Positions 26,691-41,600 are shown, counted from the stretch's first letter. The stretch: DNA of 64,000 bases from Tubiluchus corallicola (GCA_030141605.1 JAQGDQ010000047.1:680001-744000); one strand, 5' to 3'. Numbers and translations: made by a program. Notes: a model not told the origin generated them from the sequence alone.

Positions 26691-29600
26691 AGAGAAAGGG
26701 AGAGAGGCTGAGAGAGTGAGAGAATAAAAGAAATAGAGAAAAGATGCACGGTCACCGAAATGAACCTCCGAGTATAGCGAGTAGCAGTGTAAAAAGTCAA
26801 GGGAATCAAGGCTCGCCAGGTTTTGCTGGTCATTTTAAACACAGTAAAAATAAACTAAATAAGCGAATAACCCAATCCTTTTCGCATTCCGTACTAGTTA
26901 CAAGTTAAACTGTAATACAATAAAACATACGAATTATATAGTGTGAAAGAGCAAAATAAGAGAAAGTTCACTGCGCCTCTGCACGTAAAGCAAAAGATAA
27001 TTTCAAAACCAAATGTTTCCAGTCTTCTCTGTAGAAAAACCGTCTTCAATTTCCGATACCTATCCCGTGTTTAAAAAAGTCTGCAGGTGATGTTTTAAGA
27101 AGTGGGACCGCTCTCGCAGAGCGCGGCTAGGGAGGTTGTTTTTAACATTCCTGGCGATGGGATACGTTTCGAAAAGCGAAATGTGTTTGTTTTTGTACGA
27201 AAAGCTCGCAGAAGCCGGCACCAAATCAGCTTTATATTTAGTAGCTGACATAATAGCTTTTGGCTAATTCTCGAGTTTGTTGTCAGGTTTACTTTCACAG
27301 GATTAATACGGTTTATATGACATATATATTGCAATGTCCATGGTCAAGCCCTACTTACGCCGAGAACCATATAAGCTGCAGTGCAGATTTAGGATTCAGA
27401 TATGAACCCAAGTAGCTTAGCTGTTACATTCCCGAGACCTTTAACAGACTGTCATTATACATTTATAATACATTTAGCCCTACAAGGGTAAAATGAAACA
27501 ATATGCATAATAAAATCTTCAATTTATTAGGATTGTTTATTTGACTGCTTATTTTGAAGTCGCTGAGGTTTTGCTTTGATTACTAGCTGTATAAATCATA
27601 GCATTCCTTTCTTACGGTTTATTTAGTTTTTACATCACCACAGGTACAAAAACTCTTTCAACTGAAACGACTTATGTATTGCCACAGCAGGTAATATATT
27701 TAATGTAGCTCTCTATAATAAATGACGTACGCTTGTGGGTGCGAAATGAGAAAACGTAATTGTGACCTTTTATTACTGCACCTACCCACGCATCCTGAGT
27801 GACTTGTTCTTTCCTTTAGCACACCACAAACAGTTTAAGTGATAACAGTAAAATAAACCCAACATACTGAGTGACTTGTTCTTTCCTTTAGCACACCACA
27901 AACAGTTTCAGTGATAACAGTAAATAAACCCAACATACTGAGTGACTTGTTCTTTCCTTTAGCACACCACAAACAGTTTAAGTGATAACAGTATAATAAA
28001 CCCAACATACTGTGTGACTTGTTCTTTCCTTTNNNNNNNNNNNNNNNNNNNNNNNNNNNNNNNNNNNNNNNNNNNNNNNNNNNNNNNNNNNNNNNNNNNN
28101 NNNNNNNNNNNNNNNNNNNNNNNNNNNNNNNNNNNNNNNNNNNNNNNNNNNNNNNNNNNNNNNNNNNNNNNNNNNNNNNNNNNNNNNNNNNNNNNNNNNN
28201 NNNNNNNNNNNNNNNNNNNNNNNNNNNNNNNNNNNNNNNNNNNNNNNNNNNNNNNNNNNNNNNNNNNNNNNNNNNNNNNNNNNNNNNNNNNNNNNNNNNN
28301 NNNNNNNNNNNNNNNNNNNNNNNNNNNNNNNNNNNNNNNNNNNNNNNNNNNNNNNNNNNNNNNNNNNNNNNNNNNNNNNNNNNNNNNNNNNNNNNNNNNN
28401 NNNNNNNNNNNNNNNNNNNNNNNNNNNNNNNNNNNNNNNNNNCAGTTGTTGATAGTGAAAGTGAACAAAATTCTTTGGGCATTCCCATATGGCCGGCGCC
28501 TCGATTTAATCCCCCTTCGTAAATAAAGGATTTACGGCGAATTTTTCCTGATTTCGTAAATAAGTGCACGGGACTTCATTCGGGACACAATTCCAAGATT
28601 ATTCCAAAGCTAGCTTAGTTTCTGACGTAAGCAATCCTTTAGTTTCGAGCCCTGTCTGTTATCCATACCTTTTCTTCCGGTTCACGTACTTCAGTTTCTT
28701 CGGAATGTGCCAGAAGTAATGCGTCTTTTCATCAGATGCTAAGCGCCTTTATGTATGTCAGTGACTTTACTTTTTTCAAGGCGAAGGTGTTTATGCAATC
28801 TATAGCCCACCCTGTACTTGAACACGTATGAGGTTCAACTACTTTCCGTTACCACTCATTAACATGCCAAGGTCAGAAGTAGAAAAGTCTAAACAGTGCC
28901 AAACTTTTCAATAATTGTGATTTTATTGTTTTTTTTCAGGGGAAAGTTTGGCGTGGTAAGGAAAGTAAGGCACAAGTGCACAGATCAGATATACGCCGCA
29001 AAGTTCATTCGAAAGAGGAGGCGAGGTCAAGACGCCAGAGCTGACATACTGCACGAAATAGCTGTTCATGAGATTGCTAAAGATCATTGTAGGCTCATCA
29101 CACTACATGAAGTATTTGAGAACAACCACGAGATGGTGCTGGTATTGGAATAGTAAGTACATCTTTTCTATAGTAATATCATTTTTTCTGGCTGGCCATT
29201 TCTTTCCGCAGCAGCCATGCTTACATGCATTTATGACGTTGTGTGTGTCATACGTGCTGCTCTAATATACCTTCATCGTAGCACATTTTGTGGGTGTTGC
29301 TATTAATAGCAAGTGTTGTTAGCATTTAAATTCGTTAATTTGCTGTCGCTTGAACTAGATCACTTTAATTTTACTGAAATATGATTGCTGATATTAACAA
29401 TGCTCATAAATTTACTTCATAAATTTACTATCCACATGATGAAATAAGTCTAATGTATGTATGTGTGTTAAAAGGTTTTGAACTTGAAAAGGCTTCTAAA
29501 CGTTTAATAGTTTAACAACATCTAACAAATAAACATCACCATCAAACAGTAAAGCTTGTCCATTTACTATGTGAAAAAGGCGCAAAACATTATTTATCTT

Positions 29601-32600
29601 CATCGGTTGGCATGTATGCTAAAATACATTAAATGGGTAATTTTGATCTGAATCGCTCCTTTGGTAAAGGGTAATTGGTGTCGTCGACGATCATGTTTTG
29701 TTACTAAATAGATCTGATTATTGATACTCCTTGGGCAGCAAGAGATTTGTTCCTGCAATGTGGCGAAATTGAAGCCACGTGTGTGAGCGCTGTTAAAAAC
29801 TCGCTCAGCATACCGAAAGAATTCCACGGTCTGATGCAAGCGAAGCACTCGTTCTTACACAAATACCTATGTTAGAAGAGTAAGGGTCCAAATAATTGTA
29901 CGTTGTGTGAACAACGTTTATCGGACACTGAACCTTGCGCTGCTGGTGTGTATATACTATATACGCATATTTTATAATAGTTTTTAAGAACTATATATAT
30001 ATAGGCTTAATTTAAGTAATAAGTATAGTCGACAATGAGGCAAATAATTGAATTTTGAAAACGATTAAATACTTCTATATTGTATAAACGTGGAGGCTGC
30101 AACGTGCCACTTGTGCCATTTTGTGTTATATTTTAACTTTTGTATATGTATATGGACTACGTGTAAATATTCGAAGGTCTTCAAACGCATCCTTTTTATG
30201 CAAAATGTATTATGTTTCTGCTATTGATGTTGCTGTTCAGGATGGACTTTAAGCTTTTAATGCGGTTGCTCATTTTGCTTGCCAGATGACAGCAAGTTTA
30301 AACGAAAGTTTTCCAAGTTTTTCAAGAAACAAACTTCTATCTGTTTTCGTTGCTCTAATCTGTGGTTTTCTGGTCTGCGGCTGGAAGAATCTTTGACGCA
30401 AGCTGTGCGCTTTCCGGTCTCTAAACATGGCGATGTTTGGTGTACCTGGTGTCACAGATACGGGTGCACGTCGTGAGAAAAAGAAAGTTGGCACAGGGCA
30501 GTGAATTCCAGCGATGCCGCGTGCGAATTGATATCATTCATCGGATTTTTCCGCCTTTTTCTCGTCTCCACAGGAACTTCAACAACCGCAGAAGGACCAC
30601 CTGCGGACTTTCACGGCTACCAAAACACTGGCACCGACTGAAAACCTACCCCAAACAAACTGCAGTCGTGTCAACCAAACTGGCCACAAATAGATCGCCT
30701 CACAGAAATGACTGAATTATGGCTGAACTACCCGCTCACGGCTCTGCTGTCCCAGAGAATTTTTTCTCTAACGCTAGTTTATTTGAGTTGAGATTGTGAA
30801 AGTTTTGGAAGACCAGAAGCAATGTGGTCGTCGGATTTTGTTTATGTACGTTTCCTCATATCTGAGATTGCTACCACGTCTTCTTTCAAAGCAGTTCATG
30901 GCCGCAGTAATACAATAATTTCTCTATATTAACTGCATTAAGATATTTGGTCGTGGTTAAAAGACTGCGCTACATCTAACTGGAGTCCATTGGAGAAAAG
31001 ACCAATCTGGCAAACAAATGACGTCAAGCATAACGTCAATCATTCTCGTTGACTAAGATTTTTCACACCTCTGCCGGGCATCTAATACTGTTATGAAAAA
31101 TGCCCAACTTTTCATTAGTTAGCGGGAGAAATATTGGCTTGGCTCTAGGTTTTATTATTGTCGATTGAAATTTCAAGTGAATTAGTGGAATGTTTAATCT
31201 AGTTTCGTTTATTAGAGGAAGAAATATAGAATGGAATGCCAAGTGCAAACTACGGTGACTTAGAGAACCGTTTGTGCATTAGTTATTCTTATTACAATTT
31301 CGTTAACTTCCCTTGACATTTTGGAGTTTGATGGCGTTTTCGCTCTCTGAAGCACTGCTTGGACGTACCAGAAATAGCTGACACCTCTGGCGCCTCTGTG
31401 AGGGATATTCTAATAAAAACTATTCTAGACAGACTTACGAGGTGATAGTCCGATTGTAGATGGTGGGGCCTTGTTTGAACCTAACTTGGAAGTTATACTG
31501 TGGAAATGATACATGTTGACTTTTTTTACAGGTTGAACGAAAGTTCACCCGACGATTTTTGTCATTGGGTGATTGGTGGCTCACCCCAGAATTATTGTCT
31601 TTTGTATCCAAAATGTTGTGGGATATCGGCTCGAGTCCACCCCCACTGAAAACAATTTACTGCACGTTTCAGCAGTTTTCGCCATGTTGTTCATTTTTTC
31701 CTGACTTTCACTTAACGCGGAATGCAATGCTGAGCTGCTGTTGAAAAGAGACGCTGCGGGCACCACAGATCGCTTAACCTTTCCTCGGATGGCTTCAATT
31801 CCTGCCTCATTCTTTCCCCATCGCATGTCATTGTGCAGAAAGAAGGTACATGATTATTGGGAATTTTGGGCCTGCTCCATGAGCTTTTTCTACAGCCTTG
31901 GCTGGCCTGTCGTTTCACCGCGTGTCGCTTTGCTGCCTAACACACGTGCTAGAAAAATAATCTTTTACTGTTTGTATACACGCCGCTATCACCAACTGCA
32001 CATACATATACCCAGTTGCAAATTTCTGAAGTGTCTTCTGTGTGTATAAATGGCTGTCATGTGAGTGGTGAAAATGTGAACCCTTAGATGTATTTGGCTT
32101 TTTCGTCGGGTACTTTTATGAAAGCGATGTTCAGCAGGAGATATAGCCTTGCTGTGTCACTTTGGGCAATTTGCCATGTTGCGCTTTACCGGTAAATATT
32201 TTCATTACGCGTCTAATGTTAAGCCACTTAGGCCGCCCTGACACGGCAAGGCCAAACAGGCACACGGTCAGTTTGGAATTTGTAAATAGATACGGTAATA
32301 GATAATATATACTTTTAGAAATTTGTGTCGGATATTTGTGTAATTACTAATTTACAAAAATGAGCTACTGCTGTTTACACCATCAAGAGGGCTAAAGCAT
32401 TAACTAAGATTTCATTTTTACAGATGTGCTATTTTAGTACTCGCAGCGAGTGTTTGCGCGTTTAATGTGAATATGACACAATTAGTTTGTGAATTTCTTG
32501 AATTAGTGTGTATTTACACTGCAGAAAAAGGCTTCATAAGTGCATCTATTCAGGTAAATGGTGATAATGCAGACCCTTTGTTCCTTGGCTCAGGACAAGC

Positions 32601-35600
32601 TGTCAAAATAAAAGGCACGAATATAAAAGTAGCAAGGATTACACATTGGGATCAGACATCTAAGATCCCAAGCTGATAAGTAAAATGAGCCTAATGAGTT
32701 TGATAAGTAATAATGAGATTGTAAACATGTCAAAAGACTATGAACAGAATGATGTCATAGGCAACATAGATTATGGTAAGATATCACAGATCCCAAGATT
32801 ATGTTCCGATATAGTGTAAATCAAAAGATTGTGAAAATATGTTATGGATTCAGAAATTGTAAGTACATATGACCGACCTAAAGTAGGTCCAAATTTTGTG
32901 AATGGATATCGCAGACCGAAATATTATGATCAGCTGTTTAGACTCAAAAATTGTGATCAGATGTCATAGTCTTAACTATCATAATGAAATGTCACTCAAA
33001 AGTAAAATAAGCAGATGGTACAAACTGAACGACCAATGTGAGGACAAAGATGCTAAAGGCAGAAAATTTACCATACTGAGCACACAAATAAAAAATCAAG
33101 ATAAGTGGCTGGCACTAGTTAACAGGTATCTCTCACAGACTCACAGCAGATAGGCCTATTACCGGCCCATAATTAGGTTAGGCCCAACGTCAACAAGGTG
33201 CTCTAAAGAAGCTTGAAAATCAACATTCCATTGCAGTAATTTATTGCGGTTTTTCTTGTGATAGTAATGTAAACCTCAAGTGTAGTCCCCAAAGTGCGAT
33301 CAAAGCAACGTTCAAGAAAAACTCAGATGTAGTTGGATGAGTATACTTATATCTCTATGAAAGGTTTACTTTGTAAAAAGCCTTTCATGTGGCGTTTTCC
33401 ATAAAAAGTTTTTCTCCAAGAAAATCCTTTAGAAAGCGTTTTCAGATGTAGAGTTTTTCCGATATTCCCTTTAAGGTTCCTCATTTGGTACACTAGGAAA
33501 ACCATTTTAAATCTTTTAAAACCCCTTCTTTTTAACAGTATATCATAAATCGCCATTTCTGTGTTCGACGTTCTGTAGTTGAGTTGACACTTTAGTCAAA
33601 GAATTTTCTGTCTTCTAGTGCTTCTATGCTTCTGATTGTAACTTATTCTCTATACGGATTACAATTAAATAAAAAATAACTCATTGAGAAACTTTGATTC
33701 AAGAATGGTGCCATTTTTACTGAACGATAAACACCTTGCTTCAATTGTAAAATTCGTTAATCATGCTAACTGCAGTAACTGTCGTCATCATGAGTTTACG
33801 TGTAAAATATGTCGTTTTTGTGTCGCCGCCGCCCGTGTTTTCCGTTTATTCGCCCTCGCAAAAATGTGAATAACGTCGCGACGCGCGCAATCATAGTGCT
33901 GCTTGAAATTTTACATTCTTGCGTCTTAAAAACTGCGCGTAATGACTGATAGCTCCTAATTCGCTTTGCCATTAAAACGCGAGTTTATGTTTTACGAAGA
34001 AATTCGGATTATTCACTTTCTTTTGTGCGAGTAAAAAGCGTTTTTGCTGCAGCATATGAAGCCCAGAATTTATTTTATCAGGCATTCCTAATTTATCAGT
34101 TTGAGATACCACATAACAGTAACTGTTCTGTTTTAGAATTTACGGGGCTGTAAATCACTGTTTGACACATGCTGAAGCACTTGGAAGTTTGATAAAAATA
34201 GTTTTACTGACTTCAGAAAAATGCTCAACTGATCCTGCACTTTTCAATTACGACGGGAAATAAAAATTCTTGTAGAAAATAAACTTGCACGTGCAGAAGG
34301 ACGCTTTATATGGAAGTTCGCCTTATAGTGGTATATTCTAACATACTATAAATTTGATGGCCTCTATAATATAGTTAGTTATATAAAGTACTGTGAACAT
34401 TTTTCCAAGGACTTCCGGTTGTATGAATTATACATCCTATGTAAAATATTTCTGTCATAGCCGCAAGGCATGCACACGTATTTTATTTTTGCTAGAGAAA
34501 AGTAATGACTGTCAGCCAAAGGGATACCTCTTCTATATCATCGTCATATCGTCTTCGTCGTCGTCGTCATTACTTTATCAACATGATTAAGATCATCATT
34601 ATCCTTATCAGCACCACCGTCATCGTCACCATTGTCTCGTCGTCGTTTCGTTTTCATTGTAATCATCTCGGACACATCTAGAAAGTAGGACCAGTGGAAC
34701 TTATGCGAGTTTGCAAGCACTTGAAGCAAGTGTGCAAAGAACTTAAGTAGTATATTTTGGTGGGCATTCGGTGACCTTGGTTGAGGAATTCAATTTTGAA
34801 AAAAAATTGTGTTTAGGTGTGTCATTCTTCAAATTTCAGTTGGTCGAGAGATGAAACTGTCCCGTGTATGTATGCGCCTGCTGGTCTTATGGGATACTGA
34901 AAGTGGTGCGGGTACATTAGAAATGCAAACTGCAAAAGTGTACTACGAAAATTGTTTGCAGTAGATATTGTCACTTGTATACACGCAGACTCCTTTGCTT
35001 CCCTTCTCTGAATTACAATTAATCAAGATCAATTAATATTTACACCTGATAAGTCTATATGAGGATTTATGCCCATTTGTAGGTCAGTCGCAGGCAGGAC
35101 AGGATAGCCAATGTATTACTTTGGTTTGCATTTCCTATGTTACGAATTCCTGGGGTGAATGAGGAATTTTCCCAAATTAAACTCAGGAAGTGCGTACGCA
35201 CGCAAAATTTTACTGGAATGTAGGCCGGGGTTGCATTGACCCTGGTCAAACAATCTGCTGTCGTGTTGGATTTCAACTTGTTCAAGAGTTAATAGCAGTG
35301 ACCTGGTCAGTAAGGATATACATAACATCGGGTATTAACCTGAATTTTTCTGGAAGCATCTGAACTTCAATTAGCTAAGAGTTAAATAGGTAGGTAAACA
35401 GATCACCCACCGAGTTTGGCGCCCCCTAGAAGTGTAATAATGTGTTTTCATGCATACTGATGAAAACTACCGGACGTTGCTCTCTCTCAGCCGCAAACTA
35501 TGCTTCGTTTCTACTACGGTCTTGAGACTGACTGATTGACAGACTCCAGAAATTTGTTGAATGAGTTGGAAATGTCAGTTTACAGCGAGCTTGGAGTGTT

Positions 35601-38600
35601 TGTCGTGTTTTAAACATTCGATAATTGCTTAATATAAAAATGCAAATAGAGGTGAAAATCCAACATAGACGCTATCTTTTATGAGTAAGTGCCAAAATTT
35701 CCGCATACTAAATATACTTTGAGAAAAATTCATTTAATAAATGCCTAGTCTTTTTTATACTAAAATGTTCACTCAGAAACTTACAAAAAACGCAGAATGA
35801 CTACAAGCTATAATAGGCCTGAAATAGAAACCTCCGTTATTACCAAATCATTTTTTGGTTTAGAAATACTATAGTCATTAATTAGAAGATTCTCAGAATG
35901 AAACGTATGGAAATATTTTAGTTGGTTATTTACTGGTTGTTTATAATGTTAAAGTAAGTTTGTTTATAATGTTAAAATATGTTTGTTTACATCGCCCTAT
36001 TTCACTGTGTTATTGTACCATGCATTGAACCTTTGTTTAAAAATCTGCAATCTAAGGGTTTTGTTTCTTTGCTTTTTATTTTGCCAATGTGTTTACCTTA
36101 ACTCAATTCTGTGCAATGAACTGTGTGTATTTCTGGTGAGGAAATCTTAGTCTAAACCATACAGTTTCCCAAAGAACATATAAGCCTAACGTTATTATAG
36201 TCAGGGTCCGCGGCTTAATGTCAGCTCCTGCTAAATAATAATTTTAGTAAATTAACGACCTTTTAGTGATCATTTAGAAGATGGAATTAAATTAACCTAA
36301 TTGTACTGAATTAGGTAGTTACTATTACCAGACATACTGTTACCGTAACAACTAGTATTTTTTGTGAACTTGAAAACTCGAATTACAGCAATTATGGTGA
36401 AAATAACCACACGTTCGTGCATTATGTGTGTGCACACTTCCTTTTTACTTTTTTTGTCTGGCGAAAAGCGGTTGAATTTTTTGCATTTTAGTGGCTAAGT
36501 ATTTTAATTGCTATTCCGAATGTCGCGTATCATTGACCTTGTATTTTGCCGTCTGTTTTGTGGTAGAGCGTTCAATTTCCCAAATTCCGTTACGTTTTGT
36601 GACCCATACCTTCAGGCGCTGTCTGAAGAGCGCATTTTTTGCTTTGGTGTGTGAGAAAATATGCAATTTTTACACAAAATGTAAATTCTTTGTGGTGTTC
36701 TGAGATTTCAAGCATTGCAGTTTGCTTAATGGAGCAGATGGCATTTACTGTTTAATTTCCCGTTGAAAGGCCGGAAACTGGTTATGCACTTATATATCTA
36801 TGCTTAATAACAATCGTTGCAATCGAATTGAATTGGTCAGCTTGCATTTCAACTCTTCGAATTCATACTGTCTGGAACGTGTGTCTGGAACAAATGGCTT
36901 CAACCAGCTTCAATCCTCGATTAAAATTTAATGTGAACTTATGTGCTATATCATTTTTTGTTAATTAGTATAAATCAAAGCGAAGTCAGACTTGGAGCCG
37001 AAAAAGTCCAAGAATAACATTGCTGTACTGAAACTTAAGTTATCTACAAAAATTGAAAATTGTAAAATTTAATGGTTGTATATAGTTGCTAAGGTTTTTG
37101 TGTTTTATTTGCAGTGCTGCTGGCGGTGAGCTGTTCAACCAATGCGTTTATGAAGACACTTTCAAGGAAAGAGACGTCATCAGACTGATGAGACAAATTC
37201 TTGAATCTCTAGCCTTTTTACATGACAGAAATATTGTGCACCTTGACATTAAGGTAAATGACTAAAACTTATCATTAATTATAGTTCAATTATAGACAGG
37301 CTTTGACTTTGCCAAAAAAAATTATTCACTTAGGTCAGGGATCGTCAGTTGGTTAACAGATTTTGAGACACTAGATAAAGCATATAATGGGTGTGAAAAG
37401 TCTTTATTTAGTAAATTCCATCAAGGGGTGTGCGTTAGTTTTGGTATATTAGTTACAAGGTAATATTGTAGAAAGGGCAGCACCATATAAAAGTGCTAGG
37501 GGGCTTGGATGGGGCCACTGATGATTGTGGAAAAGTATTTCGTCTTGCAGAATGACTTCATTCAGTTTGCTTTCAGTTTTACCAGATCATCTATATAGCT
37601 TTCTTGCAAATTGCAAACTATTATCCGATTTGCTTCTACGCTAATTCAGAAGGGCGTACACACTATATATGCCGGACTGGAGATGTTTTGTTTTGATTTT
37701 TTCCTTGTCACTGAGAGAAATTTTTGTCATTTTTGTCACAGAGAAAAATTTTTGTCACCAGAAACTGTGTTAGCAGTATAAGGCTCTGTAATTACTGAGT
37801 CAAGTTGCAAAATGAAGGCCAGTATATCCTTACGTTCACCCAAGAAGCGTTTGTAAACCGGTGGGCTGTCTGTAACAGCAAAAAGCTTTTCCTTGCCTCT
37901 ATGACTATTTATCAAATTTAAATTTTTCATAAAATAATGAACAAAACAATTGGACTGTTAGACCATGAGTAGTATAAATTAACGTAATTCAGTGTTTGAA
38001 CTGCGTTTTAGCTCATTAATCTCTCATTGCTCAATTCCGTCTCAGCTGTCGCAAGGGAGTGGGGGTATTTGGGCAGCTACCGGGTGTAAGTCAATAGCAA
38101 CCAAAGGAACCACCAGTCAAAGGACCACCGGTCAAAGTTTTTATCACTAAAATTAAAGCAAATTGAAAATATCTATTGCATGATAATTATTTTGTGATAA
38201 AAAACAAAAGGGATCTAGGAAACCTTTATGCAAATAACAGGAATTAAGCTGATGAAAATGAGCTTACGTTGTTATGGAAGATTTAGAAATCTTTTGTTCC
38301 AATCTGGTGCATCCTTTGATCCTTTGATTGCCTCCGAGTTACGGTACAGGGATACATATGGGGTGGGGTGAATATCAGCAAAATTGCAAAAAAAGTTGTT
38401 GAGGGCTTTTTATATGGCTCAACCTTTTATGTATAAAATCGTGTTGTACTTGTATAAGGCCTCCATTTTCTCAGACTATACACATCTACAATGTACTTCT
38501 CTTTGACAGGTTTTCTTTTAAGCTTAATAATTATTTTAACTGGAATTAGCTTTAAATAAGCGTGGCTTAGCGTGCGCTCAAACAGGAAGTGGGAGCACAG

Positions 38601-41600
38601 TGTTACTAAATCATTTAAAAAGCTTGTTTTGTTGCACGATGCATAGCTTTTGTTTCGCGGTGACATTATTATTCTATTAGAGTTATATAATAGAGTAGAA
38701 TTACCTGTTTGACTGTTTCTGTTTGGTGTATAATGGCTGGCTTAATAACCAAGTAATAAATTATTGTTTGGGATTAGTAATCAAACTGACGCTTGACTAG
38801 GGTAGGATAGGGATGTACGCACGTTTGACTCATCACATTTCATTCCCTTTACAGTGAAGGTTAATTAGTTTAAAATAACTTTTCTTCCCTTTTATAAATT
38901 AATCGTTTTCATAATTTAAACCACACGACGTATTAAAGAGCCCACGCAGGGTTTTAGCGTTAATTGCGAAAACTAAATGTGTTGGCGCCATCGTTGTGTG
39001 AATTTTTTGTGAACATTTAATTTTGTAGGCATTTGTGCGCCATAGGTAGGCCTCTTAAAGGCTTTAACTGGCAATTCTCATGCATCTACCCTTTTTTGAA
39101 CAGGTGATTTAATTAAAATTTGTCAAATTCTTGGCATGTTCTTTTACCTGGTTTTTGCTTGGTGGAACAGGAAGTCATCGTTTGTTATGCTGTTCTATAT
39201 TGGTGTGCACTGTGCAGTTTAAATCTTTCGTCGATCTAATGATCTTTATTTACTTATACTGGCAGATAGCAGTTGATAAAAACCAGCAAGTGTAAGCTAA
39301 ATCGTCCTAGTTATTAAATAATTGAATATGCACTGTAAGTTGTTTGTGGTTTTGAATCATTGTACAAACCGATTTTGTAGTGAAGGTATTTATTTAGAAA
39401 GCTTGTTAAGCACCAGATGGTGGTACTAATGATGATGTTGATAGCCAGATTCTTATTTGGTGCGCAGCGGCTACTAAGCTGGGTGTTTTTTAACAATTTT
39501 ATTTTAAGATTATGCCAACACGAATTGTAGTTGTAGTAATATCACATTCACAATAATCCAATTTGCTGATAGCAAGGTCCATGGTTTTTAGAGACGATAG
39601 ACGATTTTATAAGCTTAATTTGTTTTATTATTAATTGTTTTTATTAACTGGGCTGTAAAAGATAAGAAGCCAGACCAGTTCAGTAACGGGTGTTACTTTT
39701 TAGAATTTGAGCGGGCTATATGAACCTTATTTATGTGATAAAGATGATCTAACTATCTAAAAATACGAAAATTCGAAAAATGTGCGAACATAGGCCACAT
39801 ACAACAGGACTGCAAGACCTATCCAGACCTATTTTGTCAACGTGCCCTTGTACCGTACTTCTTAACACATAATTTCTTTTAATGACGGGCCATTTTCTTT
39901 TTTTTTGTTTTTTCCCATATTCAATTTTTTTTACAAATAATGAGGATACAATACAGTAGAACATATGCGTATCTTCTAAATAGTTGTTTCGTGAAACGTG
40001 ACCACCTTCCTGACCCAGAGAGCGGTGTGTGCACACACGTGCTAGCCAGTGAAAGGTGAGGGTAGACCTCGTACCAGCACACTCGATCTGGTTTTAACTC
40101 AAATTCACACTTCTGTGACAATAAACACACGTTTTACAACCAGATTTGTGGTAAATGTTGGTTTGTGAGCTCAGGCAGATTGTTTAATTTGCAATGACTC
40201 GACAACAAGCAAAATATCTCATAAACCTATTTTATTTTTCAGAGTGTATGGTTTACTAAATACAATAACTATTTAACAAAACATATATTATATCATGTCG
40301 CACCAGCCAAGTCCCGATTTTATAACGACTTTAAATACATATAAATTCTGAATTTTTGTGCATAATTTTACAGGTAAACTTAAAATATGTTTCTATGGTA
40401 AAAAGAATTTTGTTTTTTATAAGGTTATTGGTTAGACCTAAAAACCAATCTGTATACGTGTAAATTGATTTGCGTTTTTGTGACGTAAACTACCAAATAA
40501 TTAAATTTTATATTTAAAATTATAATAATTTAAATATTTTGCAAGTCCTGGATACACTGTATTAATTTTGAAGGATGAATGTATGGTTACGTATATAATT
40601 ATTTTAAATGTTGCTGTTTCTAATCTCAATCCACACCAGTGAATTCAAGATATACACGTATTTTTTGATTACTTGCTCCATAGAAATCTATCTTATTAAT
40701 ATCGAACACACGTCGGATCTCAGAGGGCAAAGGTGTATTCAACAGAAAAGATTTATAATCGCTGCCTAAATGACAAAACAGCATGCAGAGTAAATAAAGA
40801 TGGTTAATTTGTCAGGTGGATAATACTTGTAGCGAACAACAAATATGCTTCATGTTTCAGTAAACAGCCGGTGGCTGATTCACCTGTATAACGGTTGCTT
40901 GTTTACCTGCGCCTGGCTCTGATTGGTTCATCGATTCTTTATTTTATTTACGACCAGGATAGTCGAGTTTTCCGCCTCTGGGTAAACATAACTTCAAGAC
41001 GGTTGAAGTGATGTAGACCTACTTTTAAACTTTAAGTAACCGAGAAATCTTGGAATTTTGGCTAACCACGACTTTTTTACACGCAAATTTGCCTGCAGTC
41101 TTAGGCTTTCTGTAGCGGCTGGGCTGTAAGACTCTGTCAATTTCTTTTCAGTTTTGATTTATTTTCTATTGTAGATGGTTTTCATTAGATGGTTTTTCAT
41201 GGATGGACGACAGAAGAGAATGTAGTCCAGTATAGTCGTGTTTGTAAAATAATTCCGTTTATTGGTGGGCGATGAAAAATGACGCCTGTGAATTTAGCTG
41301 TCTATTTTGGAATGCATGTTACTCGACAAGGAACACCTAATTTATTTGAGTAAAACTATCGTGTGTGACGTCACTTTTATACCACAAAGCGGCTGTTGAT
41401 TTCAGAATAAGTTAGTTTTACGGGCAAAAATGAATTATTTAAGTCAAGAGCCGGTATACATAATCAGCGAAAAGGAAAAGGTAATGATACCGGAGAATTC
41501 TTTTGGAGAAATCCTACGACCTCCTGCTGACAAAGTTCTCAATGGGGCCTTTACACAGTTTTTGTGGCGTTCAAAAACAACTTTCAAATTCCATTCTTTT

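Larger units (their letters stand above)
29153..37114 (+). other. STK17 intron 2
   Basis: 7962 bp. Holds an exon-like, GC-richer island (30270-30760), a degenerate repeat (32640-32970), a CpG-dense patch (33811-33890) and a trinucleotide repeat (34543-34650). No gene could be established. Confidence 0.7.

Noticed and set aside
26383-26842. Overlapping Ser/Leu-rich and Arg/Glu-rich open frames on both strands
   Set aside because: They are translations of the GA microsatellite in different frames.
27796-28032. CRISPR-like array
   Set aside because: Units are contiguous 72-bp tandem copies with no variable spacers, in a eukaryotic intron.
27835-28569. Long open frames across 28033-28442
   Set aside because: They are open only because the gap of Ns has no stop codons.
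37736-37930. Minus-strand 64-codon frame that looks mildly protein-like
   Set aside because: No recognisable motif, no second exon or copy; kept only as a note on intron 3.
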